DNA from: Rhodothalassium salexigens DSM 2132
Lineage (GTDB): Bacteria; Pseudomonadota; Alphaproteobacteria; Sphingomonadales; Rhodothalassiaceae
Assembly (NCBI RefSeq): GCF_004341375.1
Contig: NZ_SLXO01000002.1
Location: forward strand, 248,001 to 312,000
Length of the DNA: 64,000 nt
Reading direction: 5' to 3'
Shown: positions 53,391-61,006 of the stretch, piece by piece
Layout: each line of letters starts with the position of its first letter
Numbering within the stretch: position 1 is the first letter of the stretch
Position numbers and translations under genes: made by a program
The notes under the pieces: generated by a model
What the model was told of the DNA's origin: nothing
Database searches by the model: none
Seen by the model: only the letters and a program-made list of their open reading frames with translations

Positions 53391-54716
53391 ATGGATCGAT
53401 TGACCGGCACGCTCACCAGGATGGGCTTCGTTTCACAACTGGACAGTGCGGCCGAAATCTACGGTCTCGACACCCTGTTGCTGGTGAACCTGCAGGTCAG
53501 CCGCTTCGGCTGGCTGAACAACGGCCTCGGCGTATCGCTGGGTGACAAGGTCCTGCATCGGGTCGCCCGGCGCCTGCAAAAGACCTTTCCCGGCGCCCTG
53601 AGTCTGGGACGCCTGCATGGCGACCACTTCGCCTTGTTGTTCGGACCGGACATCGACAGGGACGAGGTGGTGGAACGGCTGTTGGACTTTTCCCAGCGGC
53701 CCATCGCCCTCGAACACGAGGTCATCGTCTTGAGCATCCGCATCGGCGTCGCCGACCGGGAAGCCCGAGCCGACAGCGCACAGACCCTGCTCCATTCGGC
53801 CGAGGTTGCGCTGCATCGCGCCAAAGCCACGGCGGCCAAGGTGGTCCATTTCGACGCCTCGATGGTCCGGGAAGCAACCGATATCTTTCGCCTGGAAAAC
53901 GACCTGCGGGTCGCGTTGGTCAAAAACAAGAACGAACTGCACCGGGCCCTGCACAACGAGGAATTCTTTCTGTGTTTCCAGCCCATCGTCGACATCGCGC
54001 GTCGCCGCGTCCATGCCTTTGAGGCGCTGATCCGCTGGCGCCACCCCCGGCGTGGCCTGATCCCCCCGGCGACCTTCGTCCCGGTTGCCGAACAGATCGG
54101 GCTTATGGATGTGCTCGGGGCGTGGGTGTTTCGCATGGCTTGCCAAGCCGCCGCGCGCTGGCCGGCCGACCCGACCGGCGACAAGCCGGCGGTCAGCATC
54201 AATGTCTCGCCGACGCAATTCGCCGAGCCGCGCCTGATCATGGCGATGATCCAGTCTAGTCTGGCGGAAACCGGGCTTGAGCCCGAACGCTTGGAGGTCG
54301 AACTGACCGAAAACGCCCTGGCGAGCGACGACCTGCGCCAGCCGCTGCAATCGATCCAGGATTTGGGCTGCGCGGTTTCCCTCGACGATTTCGGCACCGG
54401 CTATTCGTCGATCACCAAGCTGCAGGCGATGCCGCTCGATTATGTCAAGATCGACCGGTCGTTCGTCAACGATCTGTGCGCGCCCTGCCCCGAAGCCCGG
54501 CGCAAGGCGCGCGAATTGACCCAAGCGGTCATCGCCCTGGGCCAGGTTCTGTCGCTGGTGCCGATCGTCGAGGGAACCGAGACCCAAGACCAGGTCGACG
54601 TGGTCTCGTCGTTCGGCGCGACCCTGTTTCAAGGCTATCACTTCGCCCGGCCGCTGCCCGAATCAGAGCTGGACGACTACCTCACCAACTTTTCCCGGTG
54701 TGAGGTGTCGGAATGA
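53391..54716 (+). CDS. c-di-GMP phosphodiesterase: degenerate GGDEF plus intact EAL domain
   Basis: 441 residues. Residues about 1-170 are a GGDEF-like domain whose active loop is HGDHF (76-80) instead of GGDEF, so cyclase activity is not expected. Residues about 190-435 are an EAL domain with all catalytic residues that I can check: E211 in EALIRW, N271 in SINVSPTQF, E304 in EVELTEN, D332/D333 in LDDFGTGYSS, K353 in VKIDRSF, E394 in VEGTET and Q414 in LFQGYHF. It should hydrolyse c-di-GMP to pGpG. No membrane segments. Its stop overlaps the ATG of a BLUF photoreceptor gene (ATGA), so the two are translationally coupled. That suggests control by blue light. Confidence 0.9.
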   Translation: MDRLTGTLTRMGFVSQLDSAAEIYGLDTLLLVNLQVSRFGWLNNGLGVSLGDKVLHRVARRLQKTFPGALSLGRLHGDHFALLFGPDIDRDEVVERLLDFSQRPIALEHEVIVLSIRIGVADREARADSAQTLLHSAEVALHRAKATAAKVVHFDASMVREATDIFRLENDLRVALVKNKNELHRALHNEEFFLCFQPIVDIARRRVHAFEALIRWRHPRRGLIPPATFVPVAEQIGLMDVLGAWVFRMACQAAARWPADPTGDKPAVSINVSPTQFAEPRLIMAMIQSSLAETGLEPERLEVELTENALASDDLRQPLQSIQDLGCAVSLDDFGTGYSSITKLQAMPLDYVKIDRSFVNDLCAPCPEARRKARELTQAVIALGQVLSLVPIVEGTETQDQVDVVSSFGATLFQGYHFARPLPESELDDYLTNFSRCEVSE

Positions 54717-55162
54717 CCTGGTTGAGCCAGATTGCCTATATCAGCAAAAGCAACCTGACCGCCCCCCCGAACCAGGTTAAGGACAATGTGACGTCTATTC
54801 TGCGCACTGCTCAGAGCAATAATGCAACGATCGGCGTTACGGGCGCGCTTTTATATTCAGGCGGTTACTTTTGCCAGGTCCTTGAGGGGGAAACCGACAA
54901 CCTGGAGGAATTGTTCGAAACGATCCAAATGGACAGCCGACACAAAGAAATAACTGTTCTTTATTTCGACCAAATCGACGAGCGGGGCTTTTCCGACTGG
55001 TCGATGGCCTTCGCCGGCATCGAAGAGGCAATGCGCTTCGATATCCAGGGCATCAAGGACTCGACCGACCAGGTGGCGATGCGCGACGCCGGCCGAGACC
55101 TGTTGACCACCCTGCATCACCTCATCCAGCAACACCAAGGGCTGGACCGCTCGACCTTGTGA
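54713..55162 (+). CDS. BLUF-domain blue-light photoreceptor, stand-alone
   Basis: 149 residues. Residues 1-100 form the FAD-binding BLUF domain with its key residues: Y9 (IAYIS), N37 (SNNATIGVTG), Q55 (FCQVLEGE), R76-H77 (DSRHKEI) and W96/M98 (SDWSMAF). About 45 residues of C-terminal helix follow, as in short BLUF proteins (PixD, PapB type), with no output domain attached. Partner control is therefore likely, and the overlapping upstream EAL gene is the obvious partner. The coding region is visibly less GC-rich than neighbours around 54780-54970, a hint of different origin. Confidence 0.92.
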   Translation: MTWLSQIAYISKSNLTAPPNQVKDNVTSILRTAQSNNATIGVTGALLYSGGYFCQVLEGETDNLEELFETIQMDSRHKEITVLYFDQIDERGFSDWSMAFAGIEEAMRFDIQGIKDSTDQVAMRDAGRDLLTTLHHLIQQHQGLDRSTL

Positions 55163-55224
55163 GCGCCGGTGCGCGAGCGCGCAACCGCGGCGCGCCGCAC
55201 CCGGGCGACGCGCCGGGCCGCGCC

Positions 55225-56220
55225 TCAGATCAAGCCGCCAAGCGGCGAACTGGGGTCGGCGTAGCGCTTGGTCTTCATGCGCCCGGCCAGATAGGCGTCG
55301 CGGCCGGCCTCGACCGCCAGTTTCATGGCCCGGGCCATGCGCACCGGGTCGCGCGCCTCGGCGATGGCGGTGTTCATCAACACGCCGTCGCAACCCAGTT
55401 CCATCGCCACGGCCGCGTCCGACGCGGTGCCGACGCCGGCGTCGACCAACACCGGCACCCGCGACTGTTCGACGATCAGGCGAATATTGACCTTGTTCTG
55501 CAGGCCGAGCCCCGAGCCGATCGGCGCGCCCAGGGGCATGATCGCCGCACAGCCCATGTCTTCGAGTTCCTTGCACAGGATCGGGTCGTCGCTGGTGTAG
55601 ACCATCACCTGAAAGCCCTCGTCGAGCAGCGTGCGCGCCGCCTTCAGGGTCTCGCGCATGTCCGGATAGAGGGTCTTCTTGTCGCCCAGCACTTCAAGCT
55701 TGACCAGATCCCACCCGCCGGCCTCGCGCGCCAGGCGCAGCGTGCGCAGCGCGTCGTCGGCGGTGAAGCAACCGGCGGTGTTGGGCAGATAGGTCACCGC
55801 CTTGGGGTCCACATAGTCCATCAGCATGGGCTGGTCGGGGTCGGAGATATTGACCCGGCGCACCGCCACGGTGACGATTTCGGCGCCCGAGGCGGCGATG
55901 GCGTCGCGGGTCTGTTCGAAGCTCGCATACTTGCCGGTGCCGACGATCAGCCGCGACGTGAAGCGCCGGCCGGCGACGGTGAACCCGTCGTCCTCGGGCG
56001 CGGCCCCGGCATGGCCCTCACCGCCGCCGATGAAGTGGACCACCTCGACCTGGTCGCCCTCGCCCACCAGGGTGTCGCCATAGGCCGATTTGGGGACGAT
56101 CTCGCGGTTGCGCTCGAACGCCACCTTGGCCGGGTCGAGCCCCAAGGTGTCGAGCAGCCGGTCGACGGTCATCGGCGCCTCGAAGCGGCGCGGTTCCCCA
56201 TTCACTGTCACAGAAATCAT
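55225..56220 (-). CDS. thiSG: ThiS-ThiG fusion: sulfur carrier protein and thiazole synthase
   Basis: 331 residues from ATG 56220. Residues 1-67 are ThiS ([20 protein letters not shown] ... [10 protein letters not shown]), with its C-terminal Gly-Gly now internal at 65-66. A short Gly/Glu/Ala/Asp linker follows, then ThiG from about residue 78: [12 protein letters not shown], Schiff-base K174 in [24 protein letters not shown] and [18 protein letters not shown]. The protein forms the thiazole moiety of thiamine. Fused forms are known in Proteobacteria. No THI-box element is seen upstream. It is divergent from aroQ, and no thiO or thiC is in the window. Confidence 0.93.
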   Translation of the reverse strand: MISVTVNGEPRRFEAPMTVDRLLDTLGLDPAKVAFERNREIVPKSAYGDTLVGEGDQVEVVHFIGGGEGHAGAAPEDDGFTVAGRRFTSRLIVGTGKYASFEQTRDAIAASGAEIVTVAVRRVNISDPDQPMLMDYVDPKAVTYLPNTAGCFTADDALRTLRLAREAGGWDLVKLEVLGDKKTLYPDMRETLKAARTLLDEGFQVMVYTSDDPILCKELEDMGCAAIMPLGAPIGSGLGLQNKVNIRLIVEQSRVPVLVDAGVGTASDAAVAMELGCDGVLMNTAIAEARDPVRMARAMKLAVEAGRDAYLAGRMKTKRYADPSSPLGGLI

Positions 56221-56424
56221 ACGAACATCCCATATAAGCGGCGGCGGGCCGGCCCGGCGCCCGGCCAAAGCGCGGCACCCGGTCCCGGCGACGTCGGAGA
56301 CCATGGGGCAGATTTATGCCCCCGATCGGTGCGGCGCAAGGCGGTGCGGCCTTGCCACGCCCCGACCTTGGGTGTAGGGGTGCGGGCAACCTGCCCATTA
56401 ACCGGCTCACCCCGGGCATTGCTC

Positions 56425-56958
56425 ATGTCGCCCCCTCAGCCAACCGCCACATCGCCGCGCTTTTTCGTGCTCAATGGTCCAAATTTGAACCTTCTGGGCA
56501 CCCGCGAGCCGTCGGTCTACGGTCATGACGATCTGGCCGCCCTCGACGCGCGCTGCCATGCCTGCGCCGAGCGTCTGGGCATGACGGTCGAGTGCCGACA
56601 GAGCAATCACGAAGGGGTGCTGGTGGATTGGATCCACGAAGCCGGCCGCCGGGCCGCGGGCCTGGTGCTCAACGCGGCGGCCTATACCCATACCTCGGTG
56701 GCGCTGCGCGACGCCCTGGCGGCGGTTGACCTGCCGGCCATCGAGGTGCATCTGAGCAACATTCACGCGCGGGAGCCGTTCCGCCACCGGTCCATGATCG
56801 CCCCTTGCACGATCGGCACCATCGCCGGTTTCGGCCCGCTCGGCTACGAGTTGGCCCTGACCGCGCTCGTCGAGCGTTTGCAGGCGACCGCTGGCGCGCC
56901 GCCGGCCGGTGCCCCATCGCCGCGCAGCCCCTCCCACCCCAACCCGTCGGACGGATGA
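56425..56958 (+). CDS. aroQ: 3-Dehydroquinate dehydratase, type II
   Basis: 177 residues. Type II dehydroquinase signatures: FVLNGPNLNLLGTREPSVYG near the start (with the catalytic Arg-Tyr region), CRQSNHEGVLVDWIHEA, NAAAYTHTSVALRDAL, and the catalytic His in EVHLSNIHAREPFR. It dehydrates 3-dehydroquinate in the shikimate pathway. The C-terminal ~20 residues are Pro/Ser-rich. Its TGA overlaps the accB start as ATGA, so the two are translationally coupled, the order expected in Alphaproteobacteria. Confidence 0.94.
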   Translation: MSPPQPTATSPRFFVLNGPNLNLLGTREPSVYGHDDLAALDARCHACAERLGMTVECRQSNHEGVLVDWIHEAGRRAAGLVLNAAAYTHTSVALRDALAAVDLPAIEVHLSNIHAREPFRHRSMIAPCTIGTIAGFGPLGYELALTALVERLQATAGAPPAGAPSPRSPSHPNPSDG

Positions 56959-57437
56959 TGACGAAACTGGACGAAACCAAAGGCTTTATTCGGGACCTGG
57001 CGGACATGTTGACCCAGTCCGATCTGTCCGAGATCGAAGTGGAGGGCGCGGACATCCGGATCCGCGTCAGCCGCACCGTTCACGCGCAGGTGAGCGTGCC
57101 CGCCCCGGCACCGGCCGTGGCCGCCGCGCCGGCCCCCGCCGCGGCGGCCCAGCCCGCCGCCGCCGAGGCCCCGGCACCGGCGCCGGTCAATCTGGCCGAC
57201 CATCCCGGTGCGGTGACCGCGCCCATGGTCGGCACCGCCTATGCCTCGCCCGACCCCGGCTCGTCGCCGTTCATCCGCGTCGGCGACCAGGTGTCGGCCG
57301 GCGACCCGCTACTGATCGTCGAGGCGATGAAGGTGATGAACGAAATCAAGGCGCCCAAGGACGGCCGCGTCGCCCAGATCCTGTTCGAAAACGCCCAGCC
57401 GGTGGAGTTCGGCGAAGTTCTGGTGATCCTTGAGTAG
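56955..57437 (+). CDS. accB: Biotin carboxyl carrier protein of acetyl-CoA carboxylase
   Basis: 160 residues. The N-terminal helix-hairpin region (FIRDLADMLTQSDLSEIEVE) is followed by an Ala/Pro-rich flexible linker (residues about 48-78) and the biotinyl domain. The biotinylated lysine is K126 in IVEAMKVMNEIKA. It carries carboxybiotin from AccC to the transferase. It starts inside the aroQ stop and ends 4 bp before accC. Confidence 0.95.
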   Translation: MMTKLDETKGFIRDLADMLTQSDLSEIEVEGADIRIRVSRTVHAQVSVPAPAPAVAAAPAPAAAAQPAAAEAPAPAPVNLADHPGAVTAPMVGTAYASPDPGSSPFIRVGDQVSAGDPLLIVEAMKVMNEIKAPKDGRVAQILFENAQPVEFGEVLVILE

Positions 57438-57441
57438 GCCG

Positions 57442-58785
57442 ATGTTCAAAAAGGTCCTGATAGCCAATCGCGGCGAGATCGCTGTTCGCATCCACCGCGC
57501 CTGCCACGAGATGGGCATCGCCACGGTCGCCGTGCACTCGACCGCCGACGCCGGCGCCATGCATGTGCGCCTGGCCGACGAATCGCTCTGCATCGGCCCG
57601 AACGCCTCGGCCGACAGCTATCTCAACATCCCCAACATCATCGCCGCCGCCGAAGTGACCGGCGCCGACGCGATCCACCCGGGCTACGGCTTCCTGAGCG
57701 AGAACGCCCGCTTCGCCGAGATCGTGCGCGACCACGGCCTGACCTTCATCGGCCCGCAGCCCGACCAGATCCGGCGCATGGGCGACAAGATCGAGGCCAA
57801 GGAAACCGCCAAGTCGCTGGGCATCCCGGTGGTGCCGGGCTCGCCGGGCGGCGTCTCGGACCCCGAGACCGTGCGCCGCGTCGCCAAGGAAGTGGGCTTC
57901 CCGCTGATCGTCAAGGCCGCGGCCGGCGGCGGCGGGCGCGGCATGAAGGTGGTGCACGCGGCCGAAGACCTGGACCGCGCGGTCGCCGCCTGCAAGACCG
58001 AAGCCAAGGCGGCGTTCGGCGACGACGCGGTCTATCTGGAACGCTATCTGGAGCGCCCGCGCCATATCGAATTCCAGATCCTCGGCGACCGGCACGGCAA
58101 TGTGGTGCACCTGGGCGAGCGCGACTGTTCGCTGCAACGCCGCCACCAAAAGGTGCTCGAAGAGGCGCCGTCGCCGGTGATCACGCCCGAACAGCGCGCC
58201 GAAATGGGCGAGCGGGTCGCCGCGGCCATGCGTAAGTTCGGCTATGAAGGTGCCGGCACCATCGAGTTCTTGTACGAGGACGGCGAGTTCTTCTTCATCG
58301 AGATGAACACCCGGCTTCAGGTGGAACATCCGGTGACCGAGATGATCACCGACATCGACCTGGTACGCGAACAGATCCGCGTCGCCGCCGGCCTGCCGCT
58401 GTCGTTCACCCAGGACGATATCGTGTTCCGCGGCCATGCCATCGAGTGCCGGATCAATGCCGAGGACCCGGTGACCTTCGCGCCGTCGCCGGGGCTGGTA
58501 ACCGAATACCATCCGCCCGGCGGGCTCGACGTGCGCATGGACAGCGCGCTGTTCGCCGGCTATCGGATCCCGCCCTATTATGACAGCCTGATCGCCAAGC
58601 TGATCGTCCGCGGCCAGACCCGCGACGAATGCCTCAGCCGGCTGCGTCGCGCCCTGGAAGAGATGGTCATCGACGGCATCAAGACCACGAAACCGTTGCA
58701 CATTGACCTGTGCCAGGACGCGGATTTCCGCGCCGGGAAATATACGATACACTGGCTGCAGAATTATCTGGAGCGCCAGAACTGA
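57442..58785 (+). CDS. accC: Biotin carboxylase, acetyl-CoA carboxylase subunit
   Basis: 447 residues, canonical. It carboxylates biotin on AccB using ATP and bicarbonate. ATP-grasp motifs: KVLIANRGEIAVRIHRACHE, IHPGYGFLSENARFAE, KAAAGGGGRGMKVV (glycine-rich loop), RDCSLQRRHQKVLEEAPSP and EFFFIEMNTRLQVEHPVTE. The ATG at 57442 gives the family N-terminus (MFKKVLIAN). A TTG 12 bases upstream is less likely. It is the third gene of aroQ-accB-accC. Confidence 0.96.
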   Translation: MFKKVLIANRGEIAVRIHRACHEMGIATVAVHSTADAGAMHVRLADESLCIGPNASADSYLNIPNIIAAAEVTGADAIHPGYGFLSENARFAEIVRDHGLTFIGPQPDQIRRMGDKIEAKETAKSLGIPVVPGSPGGVSDPETVRRVAKEVGFPLIVKAAAGGGGRGMKVVHAAEDLDRAVAACKTEAKAAFGDDAVYLERYLERPRHIEFQILGDRHGNVVHLGERDCSLQRRHQKVLEEAPSPVITPEQRAEMGERVAAAMRKFGYEGAGTIEFLYEDGEFFFIEMNTRLQVEHPVTEMITDIDLVREQIRVAAGLPLSFTQDDIVFRGHAIECRINAEDPVTFAPSPGLVTEYHPPGGLDVRMDSALFAGYRIPPYYDSLIAKLIVRGQTRDECLSRLRRALEEMVIDGIKTTKPLHIDLCQDADFRAGKYTIHWLQNYLERQN

Positions 58786-58950
58786 GGTGGCACCGCGACC
58801 GCACGGCCCCGGCCTCATCGGAGCGCGCCTTGGGGCTGGTCCGCAGCGCGCCTTGCGCCCGCTCTGGGGCCGGCGCCGGGCGGTCCTGACCGACCGGAAA
58901 ACAGCCGGCCTGGCTTGGGCCTGGGACCGGGCCCGGGATAACCGGGTCCG

Positions 58951-59010
58951 GAAAACCTGGGTCCGGGGAGACGGGGGCCGGAAAACCTGGGGCCGGGGAG
59001 ACGGGGCTCG
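58951..59010 (+). repeat. 30-bp direct tandem repeat upstream of aat
   Basis: Two adjacent copies (58951-58980 and 58981-59010) of a GAAAACCTGG...GGGAGACGGGG unit differ at about three positions. They sit in the 264-bp accC-aat gap, which also has a run of CCGGG-rich sequence (58910-58950). The rest of the gap shows no gene. Confidence 0.8.
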
Positions 59011-59049
59011 GGAATCGGCCAGGAGACAGCCGGCGGTGAGCCGAAAGCG

Positions 59050-59700
59050 ATGAGCGACATCACGCCAGACCTGATCCTACGGGCCTATGCGTGCGGTCTG
59101 TTCCCCATGGCGGACGACCGCAACAGCCCGGATCTGTTCTGGGTCGATCCCGAAACCCGCGGCATTCTCCCGCTCGAGCGCTTTCACCTGCCACGCTCGC
59201 TCAAAAAGACGATCCGGCAGAATAGCTTCCGGGTGACCGTCAACACCGCCTTCGAGGCGGTGATCGAGGGCTGTGCGGAATCCCGCCCGGGCCGCGAAAA
59301 CACCTGGATCAACGATCCGATCGAACGGATCTATACCGAATTGCACCGGCTCGGCGCCGCCCATTCGGTGGAATGCTGGCACGGCGACACGCTCGCCGGC
59401 GGGCTTTACGGCGTCGACCTGGCGGGCGCCTTCTTCGGCGAGAGCATGTTCCACCGGGTCACCGACGCCTCCAAGGTGGCGCTGGCCCACCTGGTCGGTC
59501 GGCTCAAGGCGGGCGGCTATCAATTACTCGACTGCCAGTTCATCACCGGCCACCTGGCCCGCTTCGGCGCCCAGGAGGTGCCCAAGCCGCTCTATCACGA
59601 ATTGCTCAAGCGCGCGCTCAAGGTGCGCGGCAACTTCTTCTCCCTGCCCTCGCCCTGCCCCGGCGAGGCGACGCTCGCCGCGCTCGCCGGCCGGCGCTGA
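59050..59700 (+). CDS. aat: Leucyl/phenylalanyl-tRNA--protein transferase
   Basis: 216 residues. It adds Leu or Phe to proteins with N-terminal Arg or Lys, marking them for ClpS/ClpAP (N-degron pathway). Family motifs: LRAYACGLFPMAD, FWVDPETRGILPLERFHLPRSL, WINDPIERIYTELHRLGAAHSVECW, GGLYGVDLAGAFFGESMF and LDCQFITGHLARFGAQEV. The start ATG follows the tandem-repeat leader. The gene ends the aroQ-accB-accC-aat run, a common alphaproteobacterial order. Confidence 0.95.
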   Translation: MSDITPDLILRAYACGLFPMADDRNSPDLFWVDPETRGILPLERFHLPRSLKKTIRQNSFRVTVNTAFEAVIEGCAESRPGRENTWINDPIERIYTELHRLGAAHSVECWHGDTLAGGLYGVDLAGAFFGESMFHRVTDASKVALAHLVGRLKAGGYQLLDCQFITGHLARFGAQEVPKPLYHELLKRALKVRGNFFSLPSPCPGEATLAALAGRR

Positions 59701-59756
59701 CCGCCGCCCCAGGGCGCGCCGCCGCGGCGGATGCGTCGCCGACCGGGGGGCGGCAC

Positions 59757-59791
59757 AAAAAACCCCCGCCGACCGGGCGGCCAGCGGGGGT
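59757..59791 (-). terminator. Intrinsic terminator of the ponA-prfB transcript
   Basis: On the minus strand ACCCCCGC (59791-59784) pairs with GCGGGGGT (59769-59762) and is followed by a run of T residues (A run 59757-59762 on the plus strand). It lies 23 bp past the prfB stop. Confidence 0.82.
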
Positions 59792-59813
59792 CATAATCGC
59801 CACCTGGCGCGGA

Positions 59814-60954
59814 TCAGGACGCGGCGTCCATGGCGTCTTCGTCGGCACCGCCTTCGCCGGCGACCCGCGCGGCAAGCGCCGCCGACAGGAACGCCCCGAT
59901 GTCGCCGTCGAGCACCTTCTGCGGCTGGCCACTTTCCACGCCGGTGCGCAGGTCCTTGACCATCTGATAGGGTTGCAGGACGTAGGAGCGGATCTGGTGG
60001 CCCCAGCCGATGTCGCTCTTCTGCGCCTCGGTGGCCTGGGCGGCCTCCTCGCGCAGCTTCAACTCGCGCTCATAGAGCCGGGCGCGCAGCATCTTCATCG
60101 CCGCCGCGCGATTCTTGTGCTGCGACCGCTCGTTCTGGCACTGGACCACGATGCCGGTGGGCTCATGGGTGATGCGCACCGCCGAGTCTGTGGTGTTGAC
60201 GTGCTGACCGCCGGCGCCCGACGAGCGATAGGTGTCGATGCGAAGATCCTTGTCCTCGACCTCCACCTCGATGGTGTCGTCGATCACCGGATAGACCCAG
60301 ACCGAGGCGAAGCTGGTATGCCGGCGCGCCGCCGAATCGTAGGGCGAAATGCGCACCAACCGGTGCACGCCGCTTTCGGTCTTCAGCCAGCCATAGGCAT
60401 TCTCGCCCTTGACCAGCAGGGTCGCCGACTTCAGCCCTGCCTCTTCGCCGGCGCTGAACTGGATCAACTCGGCGCTGTAGCCGCGTGCCTCGGCCCAACG
60501 CTGGTACATGCGCAACAGCATCTGCGCCCAGTCCTGGCTTTCGGTACCGCCGGCGCCGGCGTGGATTTCCAGATAGGTGTCGTTGCCATCGGCCTCGCCC
60601 GACAGCAGGCTGTTGACCTCGGCCTCACCGGCCCGGGCAGCCAACGCTTCAAGCGTCGCCAAGCCCTCTTCCACCAGGCTGTCGTCGCCGTCGGCTTCGC
60701 CCAGTTCGATCAGTTCGACGGTATCGGACAACTCGTCTTCGAGCGCACGGCACGCCGACACCGACGCGTCGAGGCGCTGACGCTCCTTCATCACCGACTG
60801 AGCGCGTTGGGGATCGTTCCAAAGATCGGGGTCTTCGACGAGCGCGTTCAGCTCTTCGAGACGTTCAAGGGCCCGATCCCAGTCAAAGATACCTCCTCAG
60901 CAGTCCCAGGGACCGCTTGATTTTGCTGACCAAATGTTCTGCGTCGGCCCGCAT
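59814..60954 (-). CDS. prfB: Peptide chain release factor 2 with programmed +1 frameshift
   Basis: The reading frame is in two parts. A 23-codon first frame starts at ATG 60954 (GGAAGGAGAG upstream) and reaches CTT-TGA at 60888-60883. A +1 shift onto GAC then gives about 356 more residues. RF2 signatures are the GGQ motif in [18 protein letters not shown] and the peptide-anticodon region in the central domain ([26 protein letters not shown]). It recognises UGA/UAA. It follows ponA on the minus strand with a 52-bp gap and ends at an intrinsic terminator. Confidence 0.93.
60882..60897 (-). promoter_or_regulatory. RF2 autoregulatory frameshift site
   Basis: The minus strand reads AGGAGGTATCTTTGAC: an internal Shine-Dalgarno AGGAGG three bases before the CTT-TGA slip site, the same layout as the E. 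coli prfB element. Low RF2 lets ribosomes shift +1 past the UGA and complete RF2. Confidence 0.93.
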
Positions 60955-61006
60955 GGGGGGCTCTCCTTCCGTCAATGTCACTCAAGGACGAGGGCGGCGT
61001 TCGGCG

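Noticed and set aside
56221-56424. Possible TPP riboswitch upstream of thiSG.
   Set aside because: I could not find the CTGAGA and downstream ACC/GACC core of a THI box on the minus strand.
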